Origin: Aricia agestis
Lineage: Eukaryota; Arthropoda; Insecta; Lepidoptera; Lycaenidae
Length of the DNA stretch: 64,000 nucleotides
Direction of reading: 5' to 3'
Assembly: GCF_905147365.1 (NCBI RefSeq)
Contig: NC_056428.1
Coordinates: 27,248,001 to 27,312,000 of the forward strand
Shown here piece by piece: positions 24,307 through 36,800 of the stretch. The translations under genes and the position numbers were made by a program. The notes under the pieces were generated by a model that worked only from the letters and a program-made list of their open reading frames with translations, searched no databases and had not been told where the DNA came from. Position 1 is the stretch's first letter, and the number at the start of each line of letters is the position of its first letter.

Positions 24307-27300
24307 CGTCAAACTTATAACATCCCTCTTTTTTGTCGGGGGTTAACAACAAGAAGGTAGCATTATGTGACCTCCGTTGGGTGACTTTTTCTACGGTCAT
24401 TTTTGATATTATCAGGAAAATGCCTTAAATTCCGCGTTTTTTTTTTGTTTTTTTGTATAATAAACTATATTTCCTATTACGTTATAGAATAAAATATAGA
24501 AAAAAGAAAAAAACCGACATAAAAATGAAAATGAAATTTTATACCCCGTACACGTTTTCTTGAAAATGGCCATTTGCTGCTTTAACATGTCATGCAAATA
24601 CCATTCTGGAAATGAACTTAATGAAAATAGGAATGAAGCTGTATATCAACATTGTTTACTTGTTTTATAATGGTTGAATCGGGGTACTGTAAACAACATA
24701 TTTTAATCAAATACAGTAATGAAACATTGCGATATGAGGCAATTGAGTAACATCACTTTCAAACTCATTATTCTTGTAATACACATTCTGCTAATTAATT
24801 CTGTTCTAATGAGTACAGTGCTTCTAATACTTATCTATATGTATCATCAGAGCATAAATGCTCTGATATACAATATGTAGATCAATTTTAGAACATCTTT
24901 AATAATTGCTATCTTTTATAATTAAAAACGTGTGAATATTACACCATTATCATTATTGAATTGCAATGATGCTGAGATTGGATCTGCTTGAAACTTTGAA
25001 CAACTATGGTTGGGTGTGGACTAGCATGACAGGTGTTTAGTTGGGCTCCTGAGTCTTGACAAGCCATTATATTAAAAGCTTTTATTTAACTTGCTCTTTA
25101 AGTATGTTATTATGTATGTTGAGGTGGAATTTTGGAACTCAATTTTGAAATAGATATATTTAACTGATTGAGCTGACATTTTGCATAATACGCGTTTAGT
25201 TTGGATGACAATGCACGATATGGTATGTGACATCACTCTAAATCAGTGTTTCCCAAAGTGGGCGATACGCCCTCTTGTGGGCGCTAAAGGTCTAAAGGGG
25301 GGGGTGTGTAACCCAAAAAAAATGGGGGAATTGTGTAGAGGCTTGGGTTGGGTTTAATTCATCTGAATGCATTTTAAATTGATACAATGGGGGCGCTAAA
25401 ACAAAATTTGTTCACGAAGTGGGCAGTAGACAAAATAAGTTTGGGAACCCCTGTTCTAAATCCAATATGGCCGACCATCCAAGATGGCGAAATAATTATT
25501 TTCTATCAAATGAAAGGGCTCATTGATACGTGATTTATACTCGCGTCTCGTGGCTCGGCTCGCGGCGCGTCTAGCAGCTCGCGTCGAAGCGCGAGTGTAA
25601 ACACAAAGCTCGCGTCCCCCTCGAGCTCCTTTGGAAATCGCTCCCGACGCGAGCCCTGCGAGCCGCAAGCCGCGCCGCGAGACGAGCCGCGAGCTCGAGT
25701 TTACACTCAGGGCTCGCGGCGCGTCTCGCGGCTCGCCTCGTGGCTCGCGCGCGAGTGTAAATCGAGTATGAAAGTAACTCGAAAACGAATGTAATGTCAT
25801 TCTACATCCAATATGGCGGCCACCAAGATACGGGAATAGTTATTTTTAATGCACTTCTGCAATATGGGTATCAAATGAAAGGGCTTACTGAGAGTAATTC
25901 GGAAACGAATGTAATGTCATTCTGATCCAATATGGCAGCTTAGCCAAGATAGGGGAATAGTTATTCTATAGCACTTTTGCAATATGGGTATCAAATAAAA
26001 GGGCTCATTGAGAGTAAATTGAAAAGTAATAGTCAAGTTGTGTCGTGTCGTGTCGTGACGTGTCGTGTCGTGACGTGTCATGTCGTGTCGTTTCGTGTCG
26101 TAAGTCGTGACGTGACGTGACATGAGTCGTGGCGTGACATTACGTGTCGTGTCATGACTTTACGTGACGTGACATGAAATGACGTGACGTGACTTCAAGT
26201 CAAATCCAGCCGGGTTTCAGAAAATACCCGGTTGAATCCGGTCACTATTGTAGGAAATTTAATTTTTTAGTCATGCAGAAATAAACGGAATATAACAACT
26301 CGCTAAATATATTATCTAAGATTTTTCACTGGTTAAAGTCGAGTGCGATTTCTGAAGGACTTAAGTTAATCAGATTCTAGCTAGCCAGAGATAACTAAAA
26401 AACGAAAAAATAATAATAAACAAAAAAATTTTTGAAAAAAAATATTTTTATTTAAATAGTCTAAAAGAATAAATTAATTTCTCCTTAAATATTTAACTAT
26501 TAAGTTATAATCCTCAATATAATAGTATACAATTTGCATGATAATAAAAGCTTGTCGCGCAATTTGTACCAATTTAACTGAGGAACTTGCAGTATTATAT
26601 TTTTATTTTATTAAATTAATTATCAAGTAGGTGTACTGATAGATTGTTAAGACTCGCGAGTCGCGACAAGCTTTTATTATCATGCAAATTGTATATAATA
26701 TTATATTGAGGATTATAACTTAATAGTTACATTTTTTAAAGAGACATTTATTTTCTTGTTTTTAGACTATATTTTAAATGAAAGCTTTTTTTTTCAAAAG
26801 TTTTTGTTTATTATTTATTTTATTTTAAATGTTTAGATTAGGTTTAAATTCTCTTAATATTGTCAAGGAACAACCACCTTAGTAATGCTTCACTTACATA
26901 ATATTTGACTATAATAATAATTATAAACACATAACTGAGTAATTTTTTTCTTAGTTGCTTGAAGCGGAAGATCATTATGAAGGGGACAGAAAAGACTTGA
27001 CGGGGAGACTAGAAGCACTGGACAGCATTGTTCGCATGCTGGAGTTAAAACACAAGAACTCACTGGATCATGCAAGCAGACTGGAAGAGAGAGAAAATGA
27101 ACTTAAGAAGGTATGTGTAAATGATACATATGATTTTGATTCCATCATGAGGATGGACCAATTCAAGCGATTATAAAGGACTAGCTGTTGCCCGCGACTT
27201 CGTCCGCGTGGACTTCAGTTTATAGCGCGCGATGTCAACAAAATTGGTGTCAAAAGCTTTTATAAAAAAACCCTGGTACCCCTTAAATCAAAACAGCTGT

Positions 27301-30300
27301 GCAGTGTGCACATAATATTTCATTTTTTTAAATTAAACTTTATATATTATGCCAAATTTTAAAGCTTATTTAGCCCCCCAATTACACAACTTTACCCATA
27401 AACTATTTAATATTTATCATTGATAGGTTTAAGGTTACGTCACTGTATATAATATAAAGTACTGACTTATTAAATAACGTAAAATAGTAATAACTATCGA
27501 AAAAAAATGGAAACTCGAATGTATAATGATACCACCTCTTATAGAAAGATGTTGGGCAAGCGTTAGCGCGATGTAAGAGACGCACGGCGCCATCTAGTAT
27601 GAATTTTTGAAACTAACTTAATTTTAACAAATTTTCGTATTTTCACCCCCTTACAACCCTTTTTCCAGTGAAAAAGTAGCCTATGTCCTTTCTCAGGCTT
27701 TAGACTATCTGTATACAAAATTTCATTACAATCGGTTCGGTAGTTTTGGCGTGAAAGCGAGACAGACAGATAGACAGACAGACAGAGATACTTTCGCATT
27801 TATAATATTAGTATAGATAAGTGGGGAATATTCTAAGAGCCAAGAATCATTGTTGATTGTTCACTACTTATGGTACATTTAATATACAAAAGAGGGTTTT
27901 TTATATATCAATGTTATGGTGGCTATTGTAGATATGCATCAGATTAAAACATAGAAGGGGGCCAATAAAATAAGCGAAATTCTTAATAATACAAATCATA
28001 TAAATTTTCTAATACCAAAAACAATAAAATAATTCCTTACTAGGAATATGCAAAACTCCACGAGCGGTACACGGAGCTGTTCAAAACGCATATGGATTAT
28101 ATGGAGCGTACCAAACTTCTGCTCAGCACCGCGGGTGATAGGAACGAAGTACGAGGAAGGCTTGGTCTGAATCCTGTTGGCAGATCTAGTGGTGAGTTTT
28201 CTAAATAAGTGCTACTACACATTTTGTTACACTCACACACATTAAATATCTTGGTCTATAAATGAACACTTTTTGCTGCAATGGTGAATTCAACATTTGA
28301 TGAGTAGATTGTTAAAATCAAGATATATTTCATCACCTGATTTCACCATAAACTGCACAAAATAGAAAATTATTCTATTTTACATAATTATCATAGTAAA
28401 TTATTTTTCTTTTAAATGTAGACATATTTTATATGATAACCAATTTAGGTATACTCATTGTAGAGTGTACTTAAATGTTGCCCAAATAACAATTAGTATT
28501 CTGTTTATAGGTCCAATATCATTTGGCTTTGCTTCACTGGAGGGTTCCATGAATGTGGTGGAGCAGACAGAGAGTATCGCCGGCAGCCCCGTGAGCCTCT
28601 CGTCCTCGCCTCCATCACCGATAGGTAACTTACTTGTATGATATATGTAAATCCGACTGTACTATGACAGTTATGTTCTTCAAGTGTTGGAATGTATTTT
28701 TTTTGGATCGGATCTTATCATATCTACCTATTTATATACTATCTACATCCTAAACGAATTGAATCGAATATGAGATTGACAAGTGTCTTTAGATTCTACA
28801 CTAAAACAGCAGTTTGTTTTTTTGTTTTAGAATGTGGCCAGGATACTTTCTAACCCTCAGACGAAATCCGACTGTTAAATTATGTCTGTGTGTTTTGACG
28901 TGACTTGATCATAAACTATTCTTATCAGATAAAGCTATACTAATGGGGTTTTTCTAATATTTAATTTTGTATGAATGAAATTATATATTATGTTATTCTT
29001 TTTTTGTTCATTTATCAGGTACCGAACTGGCTGCTGTGAAGACAGTGGAGCGAGCTCATCAAACAGAGCCCATTACTCAACAAAGCCAAGTGAGTATTGT
29101 TTACAGATGATTTGTATCATGTTTGGAAAACAAAGTCTTTAATCATAATATTAGATCACATTAAAATTTTAGTTTGATGATCTTGCCAACAGAGTTTTTC
29201 AAAATCAGTAACTAATAGCTGAAAACTGTCGGCCATGCCATTTAGATTTTGAGGGGCTTACAGAGACGCAGTAAATTTTCAATCTTTTATTAATCACTAC
29301 TTTAATAATCATTAAATATAAAGTAAGACATAACCAAAACAAAACAATAAATTGGTTGATAATTTCTGACTGCTTTATTGCACCCGTCTGTGTTGCACTC
29401 ACATGACATTGAGTAATGTATATCGTTGTACTTCGACTGTATACATTTGAGGGGCTCTGTATATTTATACGCACATTCACGTATAATTACAATGTTCTTC
29501 GAGTGATGGCCGTCTAAGAAATGTTGTACCTGTGAGATGTATCGACATACAGGCATTAAATCGTCCCTGCTCTCACATTCCTTCAAATATTCCAATTTTA
29601 TATTGTTAGATACACAATCTTTGTGTTCCAAGGAACTGCATTGGTAACATTTTAACCCATTTATCCCTGTGACTGTCGAGAAAATAATTACAACAAATAA
29701 GAAGTTGAATTGTTTTGCATAATGCATTTTTCACTTTGACACTTTATGTTGATAATTATTACGTCAGTGACCATATAGATTTTGTAATTGAATATGATAT
29801 AATATATTACTGCAATGTTTTTACGCTGGAAGCAGCACCAGCATATTGACAATGTTTCTGTCAATATTTTCATATACCTACCTAACGTGTGCAACATATT
29901 GTCGGATTTTGATCGGATTATTTACTGTATGTGCTAGTAGCGCCCTCTGCTGCGACCTAATAATATTCCTTATTATCAATCAATATTATTTAATATATAA
30001 AAATAAGTCGGGTTTTCCTTCCTGACGCTATAACTCCAGAACGCACGAACCGATTTCCACGGTTTTCCATTCGTTGGAAAGTTCTCGGGCTCCGTGAGGA
30101 CTGAGGTCCATAGAAAAAAATTCAGAAAAAACTTCAAGAGAAAAGCAGGAGAACAGGGAAAATCATTTTATGGAAAAACAACGTTTGCCGGGACAGCTAG
30201 TTTTCAATATATTTTATGTCAGACACCACAGGTTCGTAAAGTATTATGAGTCAAGTGGACAAACAGTTTAGCATTGATATGGCTTCATATATTGGGCTTA

Positions 30301-30879
30301 CTTTAGGCCAACTAATTGGATTCCCGATTCAATGTAACCATGGCACTTATATTTCCCTACTAATTGTTTGGGGATTTGACATTGTAAGATTTCAACTTTA
30401 AATCCGTGCAACGCTAAAATTAATGACAATACTATCTAAGATTAAATTTTTTTTCAAGATTTTTATTAAGAAGCAGGTCATTTGCAATTCAAACCCCCTT
30501 ATATGAGAGTGAATAGACTAAAGGCGGTTAAATCGAAACTATGCAGTGTATGGCGAGTGGCGACTCTACTCTTTAGTAGATAGCAGCACTGACTCTGTAC
30601 TAATCGTCTGAATCACGCATGAATATAATTTAACTAGCAACTAGCAATATATTGGTGCAAATGACACAAGTAGCAATGAATTTTTCGTGCTTCGCGACAG
30701 TTTAGCAGCAATGATCTTGAACTTCTAGGCGACGTCTCCCGTGGCGCCGCCTAACTCGAACACTGGGAAGTCTCAGACGAAGAGCGAGAAACGAAGCGCC
30801 AACACCCTGTATCAGGAGTTGGCTTTCAACGACAACGAGGGTAACATTGGCGAGGGCGACGACGGTGGCGATATTACAG
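20522..30879 (+). CDS. syd: syd exons 1-6 (RH1 domain, first coiled coil, acidic linker)
   Basis: Exon 1 20522-20851 (RH1: SIYQEFERMIARYDEDVV, LREDNEQLVTQYEREK). Exon 2 26955-27110 (LLEAEDHYEGDRKDL). Exon 3 28044-28191 (EYAKLHERYTELFKTHMDYM). Exon 4 28511-28624 (Ser-rich, SIAGSPVSLSSSPPSP). Exon 5 29019-29089. Exon 6 30729-30879 (NTLYQELAFNDNEGN, EGDDGG). Phases at the exon ends are 0, 0, 1, 1, 0 and 1. Intron 1 is about 6.1 kb and holds several foldback elements. Exon 2 is a symmetric phase 0-0 exon and could be skipped without a frameshift. Confidence 0.93.
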
Positions 30880-33800
30880 GTAAATATATTGTTGAAGGTA
30901 GATTATGATAATATTACAGGTAATAAAGGTAATAGGTATTAAAGGCCGCGACGCACCTGCAGCTCTTCTAATGTTGCGAGTGTCCATGGGCGACGCTAGT
31001 TTCTTTCCATCAAGTGACAGGTCTACAGAAAACTCCGCGATGGTATACATAATAATATGTCTATCTCTTATGGATATCCCACAATAACATTTTTTTGTCA
31101 TTTACTTTTAACTTCAAATAATGGCTAATTTTCGAAGCGATTTTAACCAATACGGCAATAATCCTTATTCAATTAAATACTTTAAATACGTACATTATTT
31201 ATTTCATATAGATGTATATTACAGCATATGATTTAAATGAATGTTTTCGAAGATATTACAGATTTAAAAATTGCGAGACGTAGCTTTTGCGGCGGTACCG
31301 ACCAATGAAAAACTAGTGAATCGATTTTAATCATTTCTTCAGTGAGTGACAGGCTATAATATATTTTATACCCGTGCGAAGCCGGGGCCGGTCGCTAGTA
31401 TTATATAATTAATTAACCGATTCAGTGCGGATGACACGGGAGCCGTGTCATACGCGTTTTTAACGTGTGGCGTATGACACGGGAGCCGTGTCATTTGAAA
31501 AACTATTATATCTCCCTCAAATTACACTAGAAGGTTCTACTCTGAACAAAATCATCTTAATTTTCCACGTAGAATAAGCCTATAGTCTTCGCCTCTAAAT
31601 ATTCTGTGCTTTGAAAAAAAGTAGGGGCCGTCAACATTTTTTAAAAGGTGCATTCATTGCAGATTATACGGCAGCCGCGTCTTATGGGTTTTTAACGTGT
31701 GGCGTATGACACGTGAGCCGTGTCATTTAAAAAGCGATTGTATCTCCCTCAAATTACACTTTAGAAGGTTCTACTCCGAACAAAACCGTCTAAATTTTCT
31801 ACGTAAAACAAGCTTATAGGCTTCCTCTCTGAATATTCTGTGAATTGAAAAAAGTAGGTGCTGTCTCCTTTTTTAGCCCACCGTACACTATCCGAAATTT
31901 CTGATCACAACAATTCGGACGCCCGCCGGCTAACTAGCCGCTAGCTAACCTAATCGCCAGGTCTATGACAGAATAATGTAACTGCAACTTATAGGACTGG
32001 TACTGACTTCAAAATTATGAAGATTGAGAACAGAAATACTGAGTACAGAATAAGAATTATTATTTAATACTTTTTAGTTCAGTTTAGAAAATTACTATTG
32101 TTTTTACTTTGGAAGTCGGTTTTAATGTTTTTGTTTAAAAATAATAATTTTACTCTTTTTAGTTATTCTTAAGGTTTTCTACACAGTTTTGGCGGTTTTT
32201 ATTAACATAATTGTCACCAACACACCTTGGTAGCCATAACATCAAATTCGAATAATGGTATTATGGTTTAAAATAACAAAATAATATTAAAATCATTAGA
32301 CAAACTACGAGTACAGAATAATGATCAAAAACATCAGTCTCGATGTATAAGACTATGAAAAGTACTAATAATAGGGTCATAATTTGATGATGCATGGTGT
32401 AGTGTTGATGATGATGGTGGTAGGCATCATGTAGACGTTCAGAGAACATTTGCAAAAATTTATTCTGAATAAAAAGTTTGAGTTTGATGATTAATGTAAT
32501 CAGCATAGAAGCTTATAATTTTGCTATTTTAAACAACAGCGAAACTTCCAAACACGTATCTATGAGGAATCAGGAGTTCTGTTCAGCACCTTCGGGACCG
32601 TGGTATACCATGGTGCAAAATTTTACTTTTTGGTAGCATAATATGGTCAAAACACATCCCATAAAACCAAAATAACCATATGTTTCAATTTGATTTTCAA
32701 GAAGTCCCCTGGATTCCTCATGGTTCCCATCATTAGATCACCACTTTTGTGAACATGGTACAAACTCGGAACCGGATCAATCGGAACAAATACCCCATAC
32801 AACAAAAGAAAAATTTTGAAAATCGGTTCACAAACGGCGGAGTAATCGTTGAACGCACCTCAACTCCAGATCTATTTAATATAGGTACTCATTTTTCTAA
32901 CTTTGAAACCTACAAAAGGTTTGCAACATCTGAATAAAAAAATCGCTTACCTACCATTTTCAGGTTTACACTTAGTAAAACTACTCGAAATCAACTCAAA
33001 ACATCGTAGCCTTCCGTCTACAACAATGGTTTGGGCTCAACTAAATAAATCAAGTTAATACAAGCGTAAAAACCAAAAAAAAACCATAAAGCTTTTTGAA
33101 CGTGGCGGATGACACGGTAGCCGTGTCATCTACTTCTATGGCGTATGACACGGCTCACGTATCACTGGAAAATTGTATGTCGCCACGACTGAAAATCTTC
33201 AAAAAGGTGCGCCGCATTGAATCAGTTAATTAGATTTCTAATGATAGATGAAAAAATCTGATGACAAAAACCGGAAGAAAAATTTTTAAACAGCGTGAAA
33301 TTATGATTATATAGATGGGCAGATAGTTGGTCCACATTACAATTTTTATTAATAGATAAAGAATAAGAATATTTGTTTCCTAGCATATTTCACAATATTG
33401 ATTTCCTATAAATATAAAATTTGAAAATTCCTATCAAAAGCGTAGATATTTATTATAAAAATAACTGCTATCGCAGTAAGTTTTTTATGATGCAGAAATG
33501 CTTAACATCTTATGTCATATATCAAATCAGACATGGCACAAGGTGTTATTATACTACATGTCTACAACATAATGTGATTTTAACGGTAGCACTTTTTGCT
33601 AGTACTCGTTTTTATAGTCATTTTTGAGTAGCCTAGACTCTAGAGTCTTCGGGCATGTGATAGGATGTTAGATTTTAAATGTAGGCTATGTAATTACTAT
33701 TTATATGTTGTAATTTTGCACCTGCAATTTAGTCCTATATTATAATATTTTCTAAATTATTCCCACGTGGCCAGTATAGTTACAAAACATAATTATTATT

Positions 33801-36800
33801 TTCTAAAGACATATTTGTAACCGTATATCTTTTGAACAAGTAATATAATATTTAGACGTTCACTTCCACATAATAAACCATAATAAAACAAAAAGAAGCC
33901 TAAATTATATAAATGTAAATGATACGAGCTTGTTTAAGGTATGACCTTCATTGGAACGAAACTGGCTAGCTCCTTCACGCTTAAACCGCTGAATCGATTT
34001 TGATGAAATTTAGTAGGGATATACTTTGAGGTCTAGTAGCCCTAGCATGGCCACCTGTAGAAATCCAAAAGTATAGACAAACTGTGGAGATAAACTTAAG
34101 GTGCCGTTCCGATCTTTTTTCGTTCCGAAAAATTCGATTAGAATGCCACTTTATGACAGACTATAGTCCTAAAAATTCAAATAATATCCTACTTTATGAC
34201 ATATACTATAGTCTGTCATAAAGTGGCATTTTAATTGAATTTTTGTCGGTCGCGGTTGGCCGCGGTAAAGATCGGAACGGCACCTTAAGTTTATGTCCAC
34301 AGTTTGTCTACAGTTTCGCATTACTACTGGTGGTCACGCTAGGGCTACAGGAAAGGATGTAAAATACTTTTCATCCCTTAAAAGTATGGTTCTCGCGCCA
34401 TAAAAGGATTTCTGCACAACGGAGTTGCGGGCATCAATAAGTATATTTATATTTACTTACTTGATTTTTTCATGATTGCAGGTAGCTGGGTTCATCCAGG
34501 AGAGTATGCTTCATCAGGTATGTCTTAATCTATGTATATTTCAATATAGTGTGCGATATTCCCATATTTTGAGCTTTTCTGTCACATTGTACATTATCCC
34601 AGATTTAATTTTTTATTTATTTGTTATCTGTTAACTGAAATGCTAATATTTGTACGTTTATTTTCATGCCCGCTAACAAAATCCTATCATCAACGTTTTG
34701 CAGTTAACGATAACTACTTTGGTAAGTTTTTTTTCTTGTAACTTGTAAAAGAGCTACAGCAAATATTCTATACATAACTACTAATTTTTTATGAATAACT
34801 TAACATGAAAATTTTACAACTTATAAAATATAACATAACAAAATTCTTATAACAATTATTATTAAGTGGTGAAGTAACATAACACTAGTAACTACTATCA
34901 AACTTAATTGTAACTCAATACAAGGTCAATTTAATTATTCCACACTGTAATGAATAATTATTGTAATGACTCAGGATATAAGTAATGTTTTGGGCTAAAA
35001 AACCTTGGAGAATTTATGTTAGTTTAGACTTGGGTTTTGCCTATACATATGGTATAGACAAGAAAAAGTTTGTTTCTTATTTGTCTCCACTCTCCTGCTT
35101 CATATAAATATTTTGACTGCCACTTGCATGCCAAAAAATATACTTTGTTAATTGTAATAAACTTGAAAATATTAATAGAATTCTGTTTTAAAATGACATT
35201 TGTAGCAGTCATAATTATACTAATAACTAATAAATAATAACTAATAACATAGTAACAATACAAAATTATTTTTTAATTAAATTTATTATATTTTGCATGT
35301 TCACTGTTCATAATATTATCGTATATATTACAAAGGTAGGTAGTACTAAATGCAAGGGTATATTATTATTAATATTTAATTTGCTAACTTCTTTTCTAAT
35401 TATAAAACGTTAATTAGCAAAGCAGGCGAGGGCTCAGCTAGAATACAAATATAGATATACTATCAATGTTCTTTATTAACATCGAGGTATATAATAAGCT
35501 AGATACTCTTTTACAAAATAACGCGTAGTATATAACTATAAAATATATTAACAAAACTAAGAACTTTGCAAAATACATCTTGTTAGTCATGAATTATAAT
35601 ATAGTAGCGGTCGCCCGCGGCTCCGCCCGCGTGGATATCGCTTACCGCTGCAAAAAGCCTACCCAGGAAAGACTCGGTCAGCAAAATGAATCCCAGGTCA
35701 ATTCACAGACACCGACACTAACATCGACGATGCAGTCATTATCCGCAGGCTGCACAGATTGTGTGCCACAGTGAAAACCCCTAATATGTTACTTGTTTTT
35801 TTTCCAGAGAAAAATGCCTTAGCCTATGTTACTCGTGGTCGTGGATAATGTAGCTTTCGAATGGTGAAAGAATTTTTCTAATAGGTCCAGTAGTTTCGGA
35901 CCCTATTCAATTCAAACAAACAAAAAATCAAATCTTTCCTCTTTATAATATCAGTGTAGATATTAAAGCTAGAATACATAGGAGGCCTTCAAACGTATAA
36001 AGAAAAAAAATATGTACAGTTGTAAACGCGTGTTGAGCGTATCTAAACATACCCTTAAAATGTGTACTGTCAACTGTGTCTTAAAAACAATATTATAACG
36101 TAATAACTAATAAAGCAATCGTATTAGCGTTGCATGTTATTATTTTTATCTCGCACTACGGAAGGCCTCATTAAATAAATCTGGGTCAGCTTAAGAACAA
36201 TATCAGTGGTAATAAAATTAAGCGTGAAATCAACTTAACCTACTTTTGTGGACCTTTGATGTTAATTGTAAAACATTTTATGCCTAAGGGTGCAATTAAA
36301 AAAAATATACAGTTATAGTATTTTTGTTGCACAATTCTATAAGTGGAAAAATTTGGTATTTTTAGCCTTTTGAGGCTATTCATTCGTTTAAACTTACTCA
36401 AACAATTAAAATGCGCTTTTTGCGTTATGTAGTTTGGATTTTGGAATATGTCTTCAAACCACCAACTGTGATCATTTCAGAAGAAAACCCACATAAAATA
36501 TTATAAAAAATGTTATTAAAAAAACTAAGACATGTTATAATTTTCGCTAACCTAATGGTTTTGTAAATTGTAAATTAACTGATTATGGAGTGCATGAATA
36601 CCTTAAAGCGATGTCTTATTCTTAAGTTGCATTTAATTTATTTCGTTATACGTTGCTTATTTATTAGATTTCGTACACCACCATCTTAGTTTAAAATGTT
36701 TTTGACAAATATTATTAAAGTTTTTCGAAAGTACAGTACTAGATATACAGCAAACTCCAACTAGCTGTTGCCCGCCAACTTTGCTGTGCTTAAATTAATT

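Noticed and set aside
25456..25800. 114-codon Ala/Arg/Ser-rich frame
   Set aside because: Generated by the GC-rich CTCGCG repeats of the MITE, not by protein-coding constraint.
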